This document shows, piece after piece, positions 21,855 through 33,754 of a stretch of DNA of 64,000 nucleotides. Position 1 is the stretch's first letter; each line of letters opens with the position of its first letter. Position numbers and translations under genes: made by a program. This stretch comes from Beroe forskalii (lineage: Eukaryota; Ctenophora; Nuda; Beroida; Beroidae). The stretch is from the NCBI GenBank assembly GCA_011033025.1, contig WFMF01000010.1, forward strand, positions 248,001 to 312,000. Reading direction: 5' to 3'. A model generated the notes under the pieces. It was not told where the DNA came from. It saw nothing but the letters and a program-made list of their open reading frames with translations, and did not search any database.

Positions 21855-22835
21855 ATGCAACTACCTTATTGTAACAAATTTAGTAAGCAACTAATCAATC
21901 CGCAGGAAAATAAGAAAGCAGCAAATTAAGAAACTTTTTTAAGGCTGAAAATTAATTAAGAAACTTTTTTGGAACTGGAATAAATTAAGAAACTTTCATG
22001 GCTCCATAGAATCTGAATATAAATTGTTACTGAAAATTTTTTCAGACGAGCAATTTATGCCTTTAAGTTTGTAAAATATTCAAATTCCGTGCTCAACCCG
22101 GCAAAAGGATATAAAAGTAAGTCAACCGAGTGTGGTCTTGAGTCTTTTTAGCTTTCGAAGTATAATTTTTTCTAATATTAATGTAAAATTAATATTACAT
22201 TAAATAAGAGTCACGAAATTAAGGTACATAAAATTAATCTACATATAATTAAAGAAACATTAAATTAAGAAGCAGTTTATTAAGAAACTTTTTTGCCCGG
22301 TTTCTTAATAAACTGCTTTCTTAATTTCATGTAGTAAGGTACTAAGGAGGTTTACGCAGTGCTACTTTATACCCATTATGCACGCTAAAACAGTTACATT
22401 TTTTTAAAAGTGCAACTACGGTGCCAAAAAAACGGAACTACAGTTGATAATAAAACCATTTTGGCATTGTACTTTGGTGTTTTTCAAAACGTGACCTTAC
22501 TATAGGAGGGAGAGGTGTTAGAAATGAACACTGGGGTGACATACCGCAGATTTCACACTGAAGGATACAGTAGCTGCACTTATTACAATAGCTCAAATAC
22601 TAGACAAGCCAATAACACTACATATTCTCATATTCTTGCTTGAATTATACATAATTACGAAATATGCCTTCATGTATTTGTCGTTGCATAATTCCGGTTT
22701 TTGTAACCAAAATTAAAACCTTCCATTAAAACCTCGACCTTCGGTCTTAATAATTATGCCCTCGCGCTTCGCGCTCGGTGCATATCGCGGTTTGCAATTT
22801 TTGCTAGTTACAAAACCTCTCATTTTCTGTAGTTT
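21855..22835. mobile_element. ~980-bp insertion in copy A relative to copy C
   Basis: Sequence on both sides matches 60300-60390 (…gaatctga.gaaa.gcgat… and …ttttctgtagcgagaacttg), but the middle is absent there. The insert repeats attaagaaacttttttg several times and contains an inverted pair near 22265-22320 (gcagtttattaagaaact / gtttcttaataaactgc). No coding frame. Exact ends are uncertain by ~20 bases. Confidence 0.65.
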
Positions 22836-22958
22836 CTGTAGCGAGAACTTGACCAGAACAACACCACGAATTTCTTCAGTCCTAGCATTATCCACAGGTG
22901 ATATTTAATGATTATTGATTGTAACCTATCGGATGTTGACCCCCTTTCTCTCCCTTAG

Positions 22959-23077
22959 CAAGATTACAAGATCGACATAGTGAGTTCGGATCCTGACTCG
23001 GGTGTCACGCTGCTCAACAAGTTTCTCTCCCAACTAGAGGAGAAAGTTAGGGACTACCTTCCCCTATCCCATACCAA
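22959..23077 (+). CDS. EXOC4: Sec8 / exocyst complex component 4, exon 16 (copy A)
   Basis: Acceptor cccttag, donor gtaagt. It encodes QDYKIDIVSSDPDSGVTLL, NKFLSQLEEKVRDYL and PLSHT, phase 0 in and 2 out, matching the region after the conserved LxVRVxCxxYLI segment of vertebrate Sec8. The same exon is at 60510-60628 with only synonymous-looking changes. Its 3' end and donor are tandemly repeated downstream. Confidence 0.8.
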
Positions 23078-23535
23078 GTAAGTTATTGCAGTGCCAACTT
23101 GAGGAGAAAGTTAGGGACTACCTTCCCCTATCCCATACCAAGTAAGTTATTGCAGTGCCAATTAGAGGAGAAAGTTAGGGACTACCTTCCCCTATCCCAT
23201 ACCAAGTAAGTTATTGCAGTGCCAACTGGAGGAGAAAGTTAGGGACTACCTTCCCCTATCCCATACCAAGTAAGTTATTGCAGTACCAATTGGAGGAGAA
23301 AGTTAGGGACCACCTTCCTCATATATACCAAGTAAGTTATTGCAGTGCCAATTGGAGAAAGTTAGGGACTGCCCCCTATCCCATACCAAGTAAGTTATTG
23401 CAGTGCCAACTGGAGGAGAAAGTTAGGGACTACCTTCCCCTATCCCATACCAAGTAAGTTATTGCAGTGCCAACTGGAGGAGAAAGTTAGGGACTACCTT
23501 CCCCTATCCCATGCCAAGTAAATTATTGCAGTGGC
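23033..23535 (+). repeat. 64-bp tandem repeat of Sec8 exon 16 end plus splice donor (about 8 copies)
   Basis: The unit is gaggagaaagttagggacta, then ccttcccctatcccatacca and ag|taagttattgcagtgccaa. Every unit has the donor GTAAGT in the same position, and the sequence ttgcag just before the next exon-like block resembles an acceptor. Units near 23295 and 23350 carry deletions. Copy C has only two units (60590-60706). Confidence 0.93.
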
Positions 23536-23539
23536 AAGT

Positions 23540-25440
23540 TTTTATTTGATTTTGTACATGAAACTTTTCATGGTAATAATTAATGCTTTAACTTGATAAG
23601 TTGATAAATAGAGGTGAACTAAAGAAGACGAGCTTTGACAACAAATGAATATTAGAAACCGAGAACCAAAACCACAGTCATACCTGCTAAGATATGTTCA
23701 TTACCGACCTTATAACAATTCAATATTCATGATCTCAGATAAAAAGGAAATATCAAATAAACGTTATATTCAAATATATAACAATTAATAAGCCCATATG
23801 TATGAAATCTACAATTCACAATTTAACTAAATGTCATTAAGAATATCTTTTATCGGTAACTGTTATTTTATTCTAGATTTCTACAAGCATCTCAATATCA
23901 TCTCAATTAATAAACCACTCATTTTGAATGTTGTTAATTCACTGCAATATTTATTCAGTATTGAGGAGAGTCCTTGGTTCAAATCCTCGTAACTTCGTAA
24001 TCAGTACTCCGTAGCCATTAAAAGGGTGATACCCATCCTTAGCGCGCAACACTCCGACATTTGAAAGGTTCGTGCTCCAAACTACGTGCACAAGAAGTGC
24101 ATGCGACCTGAAATCAAAATATTTTTGATAGAGGAGCAAACCGTTTATTATGGACATCCTGCGCCAAGGATCCTAGTCGCCTGGGGGAGTGGGAACGAGT
24201 TCCGTTCCTACCTAGGAATTACCTGATTTGTCAACTGGTTATCATGTTACTCGTGTGACATCATGTAATATTGTAGTAGAAGCTCTGAGGGCAACAATCC
24301 CGACACCACCAGCTAGCCGACCAGTGACCAGCCAGCTAGCCTACCGGCGGGCTGGTTGGTCAGCAGACCGGCGCCTGAATTTCCAATATTCTACAAGCTT
24401 TACATACATACTATTTCTCTGTTTTGCCCCAATGCCTTTTGGAAAAGGGAAAGGAAAATCCAACAAATTCACCCCGCGGCAATCCCTGGTATACTTACTC
24501 GCGCTTCCCTTTATTTCCATGCTCAATCACCACTCGCTACGAAAGGTAACATCGCTCTCTCTCCGTTTTTAGAAGAGTCCTCGTTGCAAATCCTCCTCTG
24601 CTCGTTCTCTGTACTCCGTAGCCATCTCAGGAATGCATCAGCCACCTGAAGTTGAAGTAGTTTCTTATATTATCATGGACTCGCGGAGATCCGCCGAAGA
24701 TGGCAACTGTTTTGCTAAGAATCACTTTGCAATAAGAAATCGATGCGCTGTAGTTTTTATAACGTTGACATTGAAAATTCTGGTTTTCTATAATCACCCC
24801 ATTACCTGTTTTCAACGTGTTACCATGTTACTCGTGTGACTTCATGTAGTGGAAGCTCTAAGATTCCTTTTGGAGCGAATTGCTGTGTTTTCCTGTGAAT
24901 CTCTAAATAGTCTGTTATCATGTGAGAGTCTGAGAGATGCCTGTTCCCAGAACCGTATCCTGATAGTGTTATACCGGGAGACCTACCGTATGAGCAAAAC
25001 ACTAAAAGGAAGAAATGAAATAGGAAAGGGCTACCCACCACGTGTCCACCCTCTGGGGATTTTCCGACCCCACGTCCACCGGTCCACACTCCACACTGGT
25101 TTTCCGTCGCCGACCATGCGTCCACCGACCACGCGTTCACTGGCTGATAACTGATAAGTACTGGCATATCTATGTTACAGAAGGCTGCTTCGGGAATTTC
25201 AATTTATCTGCATAAAATTTCTCTTGGCATGTACTTCTCGTTCAAAAAGCAGAGATCCACACTGCGGAATTCGTTGTCTGACGCGCGCGGAGGGGGTCAG
25301 GCGACGCCTGACAAGGAATATGTATAAAAAGAACCTTGATGATCAGAGTGGGAGTACGCTCTGCACAAACAAATCCTGCTGGCTGTGTCCCAAGCAGGCT
25401 GTCAAACGCACACGGTTTGTGCACTATACAGTGTTTTTAT
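23540..25440. other. Noncoding part of the duplicated block (copy A)
   Basis: Matches 60707-62650 nearly base for base with small gaps. No conserved coding frame; open frames in both copies contain different stops. It contains the words ggttcaaatcc (~23977) and a GC-rich patch acgcgcgcggagggggtcag (~25281). Confidence 0.6.
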
Positions 25441-25451
25441 CTTCAACTCAC

Positions 25452-27522
25452 GCATACAGAACGGTAGTTCTAAAGGGATGTTGATATCCTGACAAGTGAG
25501 AGTCGCTGAGGTTGCTGGAGTATAACCATCGTTACATGTTGCTACAGTTGTACTTCCCAATTGGAGGGGCAGTGGCTGGGTTAATGTCATGAGATTGGGG
25601 GTACGATTGTTCTCACAATTACCTGAAGTATTGTTTGTTACCCCTGTTAGGACCTAGGACATACGTTGAAGGATATTCACAATTCACAATCTGGATGTTA
25701 GTTTGACGATAGGAACTCACGATTCGAGTATACGGTTAATGTAATATAGGACTATAGGTCGAAGGAGTAACCTAATACCACATATATGTAGTGAGCGCGA
25801 AGCGCGAACTATATATAGACGCATTATTGGCCGAAGCGAAGCTGAGGCCAATAATGGTTTGTTTTGGACGAGGCGAAGCCGAGTTCAAAACAATGTGGTA
25901 TTTAGGTATTAGGTACTCCTGAGACCTATGGTGATATTACATGGCGAAATTACATAAATTATGTGGTGGAATCTCATAAGAAATATGAAACATGACGTCT
26001 CATAGTTGTACTTGTATCAGGCGTCATGGTAAGAATGCTCTCGCCGGTAATTGCATTTTTGTCAGGCCTCAAGACGTGAACTTGTAGACATATGTCGGTG
26101 GAATGCATATTGCGATGCCATGTAGCAATTTACCACAGTGAAGCAAGATAACGGCGTCATTTGAACAGCCTGTTGATCATTGGAGTCTCAAATACCACAA
26201 AACTCGAATATCTGCGTTCCAACCAAATTATTCAAATTGAATTGGCAAGGTATCGTGACCCGTGTAATGGTCCGCAAACAAATGCAGGCAACTCACGTCA
26301 TAAACTTTCTTATTGAATATACAACGATGTCATCATTGTAAATAACCTATCAACTCTAGGAAAATCCCATAACATGGGGTTATAGGATCCGAACGACGCT
26401 AAAAAATATGTAGGCAACTCACGTCATAAACTTTCATATTGAATCTACGTCGGAGTCATCACTGTAAACACAGCTTATAGGGTCGGAAACGACCACATAA
26501 CATGGGGTTATAGGATCTATCCCGACCCTATAATATTGAAATAACCCGATGTATATGGTTGCAAATAAGGGCTTATGAGCCATGTAATATAGAACTATAG
26601 GACAGCATTGAGATGCATATTAGTGCATATTGTACGAGGCGAAGCCGAGTTCAATATGCACAATATGCATCGAAATGATGTCCTATAGTTATATTATAGG
26701 GTGAGCAGAATATAAGTATGCATAAGCATGCATAATATGCATGTGAAAAGTGAGGGAACCTTATAATATGTTCTATGCACTCACAATTTGTTACTTCGTC
26801 ACTTTCTGATTTATCAATCTCCCATAGGGCAGTTCCGTCAGCACAAAGCACGAGTTTACAGCTGTTTGTAACAAAGAGAACCATGTGAGCCCCTGTTAGT
26901 GTTAGTGGAGGATCTGGGGAGTACAGTTCCTTGTAGGACCCTTTATCGTACTTTAGTTCAATACTGCCATCGGAGTCTAGCGTTAACTTCGTTTTCTTGT
27001 ATTTACCACTCCATGTATGAGAAGACCATTTGGCCTCTGGACAATAAAGCACAAAATTCCCATCTTTTTGCACTTGGAAGCCATTGATTCCGTTAGGTGC
27101 TTTGAGGGTTGCTTCCGCCATTACCTCAATTATTTCTCCAGGTTTTCTGACACAGTAAGATAAACCATCACCCTCTGAAGGGTAGACATATGATTACACA
27201 CTCAATACAATACATGTTGTACTTGGATTTTAACAAACATTGGGCTGGTTACTTATTAATTAATAATTATTAATTATTATAAATCTTGTATACCAACGTC
27301 TGAGTTTTAGCTTGAATAAATGTCATAACCGGTCATAACGGCCTTGTTTCATCATTTTTTTGCATTTTTGGCTTAATCTTTTATTTGCTGAATTGTCGGT
27401 AACTAATCGGTACATGTCTGTTACATGCCCTAACTATTCGGCACTTTTATTTGTGCTTGTGTAAAACAGCACATTCTCTTACCTGTCTGTCCGCTGTAGA
27501 TCACCATGAGGAGCAAGAACAT
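25452..27522 (-). CDS. Secreted bulb-type lectin with sushi domain, copy A
   Basis: Three exons read from right to left. 27483-27522 encodes a signal peptide start, MFLLLMVIYSGQT, donor gtaaga. 26785-27174 (acceptor cttcag, donor gtgagt) encodes a bulb lectin (B_lectin-like) domain: CVRKPGEII, then NGFQVQKDGNFVLYCPEAKW, and later MVLFVTNSCKLVLCADG and ALWEID. 25452-25622 (acceptor cttcag, donor gtgagt) is a single phase-1/1 sushi/CCP exon with four Cys (CENN… TCND… TCQD… FCM). All joins are phase 1. The final exons after the sushi are not identified. Bulb lectins usually bind mannose through QxDxNxVxY; here the match is QKDGNFVLY, so one classical motif is close to intact (Gly for Asn-side variants not assessed further). 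Probably extracellular carbohydrate recognition. Confidence 0.78.
25748..26769. mobile_element. 1.0-kb insertion in the lectin copy A intron
   Basis: In copies B and C the sushi and lectin exons are 179 and 137 bases apart; in copy A they are 1162 apart. The extra DNA is flanked by taatat on both sides (25742-25747 and 26764-26769), consistent with a target duplication. The inside has hairpins: cgaagcg…gaggcc type stems near 25800-25900, and a longer one near 26580-26700 (ctataggaca / tgtcctatag). It also has a ~125-bp direct duplication (26283-26400 and 26405-26530, both with caactcacgtcataaacttt and cataacatggggttatagga). Confidence 0.75.
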
Positions 27523-27529
27523 CACTCTC

Positions 27530-30060
27530 TACGATGTCTTGCTCAGTCCTATTCCAAATCATAGAATTTAGATTTTTCGTGATAAATAAGGGTTCATGAA
27601 ATTTATATCGGGATCAAAGAAATTAGAAAATTACACGTTGAATGGCTGGACTAAATTTTAGACATTAGGGACCGCAGTACTCCTGTCTTGTCTGGCTATT
27701 TACCAATTTACAAGTAATAAGCGGTTACATGTCGAATTGGTGGCCTTAACATGGTCGAGGAGTCGCCGAGAGTCGATACTTTAAGTTGGATTATGGACGA
27801 GGCGTGCGGAGCTCATTATCGAAGGTATACGGCCGCAACTGAGATCAGGGAGCCTCATTTTACTCCGACCAAAAGTAGTGAGAACTGACATTACTGGGAC
27901 CGTCGACGGGCGATGTCCGTCCCTTTCTTCTGACTTGTTGTTGGACAAGGCGCAAAGTGACGTCCAAATGTGGAACGTTGCGCCGCGCGCGCGAGGGTAG
28001 GGTAACATCCTACGACTGGGACCGACAACGATATTTTATATTTTCCTTTCACTCGGATTTTTGAGTGCTTTTCCCTCCTTTTTTCTTCCTTTACAGTTTT
28101 TCGAGTGCTCCTTTGACCCCTATAAAATCAAATTTCATTAGAAGCTTATTGCACTGTAATTTCCTGGCGACCGTATCACACCACAACTTGTACAGTCGCT
28201 AAACAGCTTGGGAGGGGCATGATATGCGATAAGGTACCGTTCATTACTTGGAAACTTAGGTGTCCTATAATATAGGACACCTAAGTTTCCAAGTTTGATC
28301 ATATTATGATCAAAGTGGTAAACCTCGACACAGCTGATGATGTATCCCTACTCGTACAAATTCGAAACACCAAGCAAGCGAAATGTGAAGGTTTCCTCGC
28401 TTGGTAGGCCTGGTTTAGCCATGTTTAATGAGCTTCTAATATGTCCCCTCTCCAAGAGACAAGACAGCACGATTAGAATTCATGTTATTCGTGTTTATTC
28501 GCGAGAAGCATCTATTTGCGCTCATTATGCATTGTCTTACATATATTATGTATATTAGGAGAAAGTTAAGGCTTTCGGTTATATGATTCGCTAAGGGATG
28601 TGACCATGGCATTTTGGCTTGCTTGTGATTGGATCATGAATAGCACATTAACCTAAGCTCTCAGCACGGCATTGTTACTTATAAATCACGCGGAACCTCT
28701 TTCAAGACATTGCGTTAATTAGCCTAATGCGAATTGTGACCCTAATAATAATCATATGCAGAAATGCCGAGATGAACGCTCATATTACTCCAATCTAAGC
28801 ACGTTGGGCATGTTCTAGGGCATAAAACGAAACCTTCCTGCAAGCCAATTCTTGATATGGAAGTGAATTGTGAAAACATGGATTTTCAAAGCTGACACCT
28901 TTCCCAAAAAATGAGTATCTTAAATTTTCAATATGGTAATAATATTTTGGAAATTCTGAGGCCTAAACCAAATATTGGATCCCATGAAAGATTAACTTCA
29001 TGCCCTACATAAGGCACTGTTCTAAAATTTCGGAGAATATTTTTGGCAAATCGAGATAGAATTTCGCGCGTGCACTGCAATTACTGGTAAAATTCTAGAA
29101 TTGCGATTTGAAAACTTCATGGCTTCGGCCAAGAGAATATTTTTTATAGGGTAAAGACTGAAGTACTGAAAGCTAGCGTTGATTTCTATCAAAAACAGCA
29201 AAGGACCGAAACATGACCTTGGACATTAGGACATCTCGAACCGGTGAAGTCAGTGAATGTCATTGCTGAACAAGGAATTGAAGCTGAGGTGAAAACGAAT
29301 TACCGTGTCCAATATTGGTTCCTTGCGCGCAGTAAATTATGACTGGTGACAGGTGAAAGCGTTACTTTCCCTTATCTCAGGATGTCTTATCTTACTATCT
29401 GGAGAGAAGGTTATCTTGTCTTCAGATTTTCTTGTTATATGCAACCTCAGAGCATAATCAGTCACCTAATAAATTAACAACAAAAATGTGCACTGATGTT
29501 AGAAAGATCACACCACACCCTAATTCGCATCATTTCTGATGGCAAACATATAGGTACCATAAATGGCAAGGAGTCAGGGTATTACAAGAAAAATGTCACC
29601 CACCTATAGAAGCCCTCAGTATCCCCATTCCCCATCCACAGCAGTGCCACATCTGCCCATCAGCTGTTCTCATATCCTCCCAACCACAATCCTACAATAG
29701 TCTTTCTGTTGGAGGAATTCCGTCTGACAGAGTGACAGAAGCATTTCCTGTTCACTCCTCATCCAGCAGTCCGAGAACACAAGGTTCCTCAGAGCATCTC
29801 ACATGGACAACAACACCTCTGTGTTAGGGGGTGCCACTGTTCCAATTGTCCCTAACTCAAAAAAGGGGATTGGGACATGGACAGGCAGGACACCAACATA
29901 TCTGTGTTAAGGAAGGTTGTTGTGTATGTTCAAATTTCAATTTCCCTACAAAGAATTATACCAATTGTTATAGTATTTTTCTCTCAAACACCAATAACCA
30001 CAGTTTCACAATATGCCATGCGAATTTGTCGAGCAACCTCCATAGTTTTTGCCCAACTCA
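27530..30060. other. Intergenic between lectin copies A and B
   Basis: No convincing gene. It holds the short perfect palindrome at 28246-28294 and a degenerate fragment of the foldback family at ~29030-29160 (tttttggcaaatcg.gat.gaa and further matches). Confidence 0.5.
28246..28294. repeat. Perfect 24-bp-arm palindrome
   Basis: acttggaaacttaggtgtcc followed by tata, one central a, then the exact reverse complement. It could be a cruciform-forming relic of a transposon end; no function assigned. Confidence 0.85.
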
Positions 30061-30061
30061 C

Positions 30062-31085
30062 GCATACAGAACGGTAGTTCTAAAGGGATGTTGATATCCT
30101 GACAAGTGAGAGTCGCTGAGGCTGCTGGAGTATAACCATCGTTACATGTTGCTACAGTTGTACTTCCCAATTGGAGGGGCAGTGGCTGGGTTAATGTCAT
30201 GAGATTGGGGGTACGATTGTTCTCACAATTACCTGAAGTATTGTTTGTTAGTAGGACGTAAGTTTAGGAATAGAAATTTGGAACGTAATTCGAACATTAG
30301 GTTGAAGATATGATGTCAAAATTTGAGTATAATTACTAATTAGGTTGAGGAATGAAGATAGGAACTCTCTATTCGAGTATTGTGTTAATGTAATATGTTC
30401 TATGCGCTCACAATTTGTTACTTCGTCAATATCTGATCTATCAATCTCCCACACGACAGTTCCGTCAGCGCAAAGCACGAGTTTACAGCTGTTTGTAACA
30501 AAGAGAACCATGTGAGCATCTGTTAGGGGAGGATCTGAGGAGTACAGGCTCTTGTAGGACGCGGTAGCCCACCTTACTTGCAGGTTCCCACTCTCGTATA
30601 AGATGAGCTTTCCCTCCCTAAAGCCACTGTTGTGCGTCTGAGAAGTCCATCTTGGGCGCTGCGAGCAAGTCACTAAGTCAGTACTGCCATGGCGTCATAT
30701 TGCACTTTGAGGTAGTTCTCTTCGTTAGGAGAGAAGATTTTATTCCCGGCATCCACAGAAACCTGGCCTCCCCCAGCTTCTCTCACACACTTCGTGTCGT
30801 CACAGTAGCCTTGAGCGTAACTTCCTGTCAATACAGTCATTTAACTTAGCTTGAAATATACTGTCTTAGAAAACCCATGGCAAAATAATGCTGTGTTTTG
30901 CCGTTGATTTGGTCTCTAAATTTGTTTCTGAGAGGAGAATACCACTTACCAGGTTTTCCAATGTTTTTTTCGTTCACATTCCGCCGCATTAAGTGAAACG
31001 CGTAAATTCGAAGGTGCCTACCTAGTTTCCCGTCGTAGTCCATCACAAGGAGTGCCAACAACACTTTATAGGCTGTTAGTAGCAT
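30062..31085 (-). pseudogene. Secreted bulb-type lectin with sushi domain, copy B, frame broken
   Basis: Exons from right to left: signal exon 31022-31085 (MLLTAYKVLLALLVMDYDGKL, phase 1 donor gtaggc); lectin exon 30412-30824 (acceptor tgacag, donor gtgagc); sushi exon 30062-30232, nearly identical to copies A and C. In the lectin exon the first half (GYCDDTKCVREAGGG … NYLKVQYDAMAVLT) runs into TAG TGA. The second half (CSQRPRWTSQTHNSG … LVLCADGTVVWEID) is in another frame. The break is at an 8-base near-duplication, gacttagt/gacttgct (~30670-30684); without one copy the frame would continue. So it is a recent pseudogene, an allele, or a sequencing error. The lectin part is much more diverged from A/C than the sushi exon. 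Confidence 0.75.
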
Positions 31086-31089
31086 TCTC

Positions 31090-32140
31090 AGACCGAGCCA
31101 GGTGCTTTAGACTTGCCGTGATCTATACTTGTCTCCTCCCTCAGTCAACCATGCCTGATGTTGTGTTTTATTGTATTCATCCCGAATATACTTGCAATGG
31201 CCCATAGTCCGTAAGACTGAAATGGGAGCACATAACATTATCTATTATTTCCATCCTGACCCATGTCGTACATGGCAACCAAACCATTTAGGATAAACGA
31301 GAAAACTATAGTTAATAATTAATACTGCCAGATCTCTGAATGTTTTAAAACGTATAAAAACTGCACTGCATTAGAACTAACATACGCGCATGTTACAAAT
31401 CTAACCATGGCAGTGAACATTTTGCAAGTGGAGAGTCAGAGACTGTCGATAAAGGAACAGAAAACTACCCACAAAGGGACCCAAAACGCAGAAACATAAA
31501 ATTCCAAGTATATAGTGGTAGATGTGGTATTTCGGTGCCTGTTAATAAAGTTTAACTCCATTTTAGCGCTACCAAGTAATATTCTGTCCCGTGTGTAATC
31601 TAAGTAAACCCTGAAACTGGCCCTCTATTGAACGCACTTCCTTGAGTAAACCAGAGACAATTACCTAAGTTGTGAATTGTGGATGATGCCCAGGCTCTAA
31701 CTCTAGAAATTGGTCGGGTATGTTAGGGGAAATCTATGAGCTTGATGTTCAGCTATTCTCCTTTGTTATATTATAGACAATTTCCCCATTGTAGTAATAG
31801 CAATTATGTGTGTTAATCTCAATAATATAATAGTCTGTGCCGTTGCTGTCTAGGTTAGTAGCTTTCTCTGTGCTTGCTCAATGATTTGCCACAGTACCAA
31901 ATACTCAATTAGTCACATTTAAACGACATTTCGCTTCCAGAATTATTAATAGACTACTGTACTACCGCAACGCATGGATTCACAATATCTATTAAAATTA
32001 TTAAATACTATTAAATCAAAATGGTGGATGAAACTGAAATCAAAACTGAAATCAAAACATTGCAATACATTTTTCTTCAATTATGAAGAATATCTTTAGT
32101 GTTTTAAACAATATACAGCTCTTTCTTTATGTTTCCCGAT
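31090..32140. other. Intergenic, no gene seen
   Basis: AT-rich DNA upstream of lectin copy B. A promoter is expected near 31100-31200, but no clear TATA or other element could be fixed. Confidence 0.4.
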
Positions 32141-32144
32141 TTGG

Positions 32145-32650
32145 GGGTTTTAAACTAAAACACTAAAAAAAATTTTTCCCAAAAGACAAAACAGTTTCCC
32201 CTGCTTTCCCAAAACCCCTTTTTTTGGGGGTTTTTTTTTTTTGGGGGAAATTTTCCCCAAAATTTCCCCCAAAATTTTTTTGGGGGGGGGAAAGGGTTTT
32301 TTTCCCCCCCCCCCCAAAAAAAAAACCCCCTTTTTTAAAAACCCCCCCTTAAAAAATTTGGGGGGTTTTTTCCCTTGGGGGGGAAACCCTTTTTTTTCCC
32401 CAAATTTTTTTTTAAAAAACAAAAATTTTTAAAAAAAAAAATTTTTTTTTTGGGCCCCCTTTTCCCTTTTTGGTTTTCCCCCAAGAAAAAATTTTCCCCC
32501 CCAAAACGCCCTTTTTCCCCCCCTTTTAAAACCGGAAAAGGGGCCCTTTTTTTTTTTTTTTTTTTAAAAAAAAAACCCCTTTTTTGGGGAAAAAAAAAAT
32601 TTTTCCCTTCCCAAACCTTAATTTTTTTTGGGGGGTTATGTACCAACTTT
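32145..32650. other. Low-quality sequence: homopolymer runs
   Basis: Almost every base is in a run of 3-18 identical bases (tttttttttt, gggggggggg, cccccccccc, aaaaaaaaaa), unlike anything else in the window. This is how poor chromatogram tails look after base calling. Open frames here (Lys/Phe/Gly/Pro only) have no meaning. Milder run inflation continues at 33000-33300. Confidence 0.85.
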
Positions 32651-32699
32651 AGTTCCACTAGTCACTAAGGTTCCGAAATCTGACTTTATCCAGTCAAAT

Positions 32700-33750
32700 C
32701 TCCTTAATAATTACTGCCAGAAATACTGGTATACAACTGAACGAATTTCCAATCTATTTTACCATATTCATAATACATCAAGATTGCGATATCAGTTTCG
32801 AAATTGATCATTCCATTTTTGAGGCCTTACTGCCTTAGTCGTTTAAGGAAAATTCCATTTTCAAACTATTTCTCAAAACTGCCCAACCATCAATTGAAAA
32901 TATATATTTTAGTTGTTTTAAATTGTAAATACTGCTTTTGTTTGAAACCCATGAAGGGTACCGCAGAGGCTTCTAAAACAAAAAATAATATACAATAAAT
33001 AATCCCTTAAAAAAGGGCCCAAAATTGGGTTTCTACACCCAATCAAAAGGGAACAAAAACAAGTGTGGAAGTGCTGTTTTTAAAAAACCAAAGGGGTTTA
33101 AGGATTTGGAAAAAAATTAAGTTTTTTGTCCGGCCCCCTTGAACGCCAAATTACTTCCCCGCTATCCACAAAAAACACATGTTAAAATCCCGGTTCAAAA
33201 ACAAAAAACACGTTTTTAAAAAAACCCCATATGGGCCCCCATCAAATTTCTAAAAGGGCGACACCGCACACCCTTCCCCTTCCTGATGAAAAGACGCTTG
33301 TCCTTGTCCCAAAACCGTTAACCCTTGACCCCTCCTTCACCAGCTCCCTTTCCCCCTGCTCCGGTGGGGGCAGGATTAAAGTACACCCTCTTGGCCCTCC
33401 AAGACTAGTTTCCCCTTCTGCATCAGCTGATCTGCTACGGTGGAGGAGTAGTCACTACCTTACCGGTCTCGGGGAGCCACCGGGGAAAATGTTTCCCCCC
33501 TCTGCAGACGTCGATTGTGGTTTCTCCCCAACGCATCGAACAGCTCCTTTTTTTTGGCACTCGTGTCCTCATTCGTCTCTCCCAGTCCGAAAATCCGACG
33601 TTCTTTCTGCGATCTTCAGTCTTAACGACGTCCCGAACGACTTTTCTTTCAGCACCGACTTTGGGTCAATGGCTTTCGGAGCCCCCCCTGTACTTCTCTG
33701 GGCAAAGAGAAAAGGGTTTCATTCTTCTTTCACGGTTACACTGATGACTG
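32700..33750. other. Unassigned, partly low-quality
   Basis: It contains a 175-codon frame at 33231-33758 without a recognisable domain. Its start lies in run-inflated sequence, so the frame is unreliable. Sequence from ~33310 looks normal. Confidence 0.35.
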
Positions 33751-33754
33751 TAAG

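Noticed and set aside
23940-24000. tRNA-like B box ggttcaaatcc (also at ~61148)
   Set aside because: No A box or acceptor stem at the right spacing on either strand; part of the duplicated noncoding block.
24228-25167. Open frames of 60-115 codons in the duplicated noncoding block
   Set aside because: The counterpart at 61400-62320 has different frames and stops, so there is no coding constraint.
32150-32668. Lys/Phe/Gly/Pro-only open frames
   Set aside because: Homopolymer artefact sequence.
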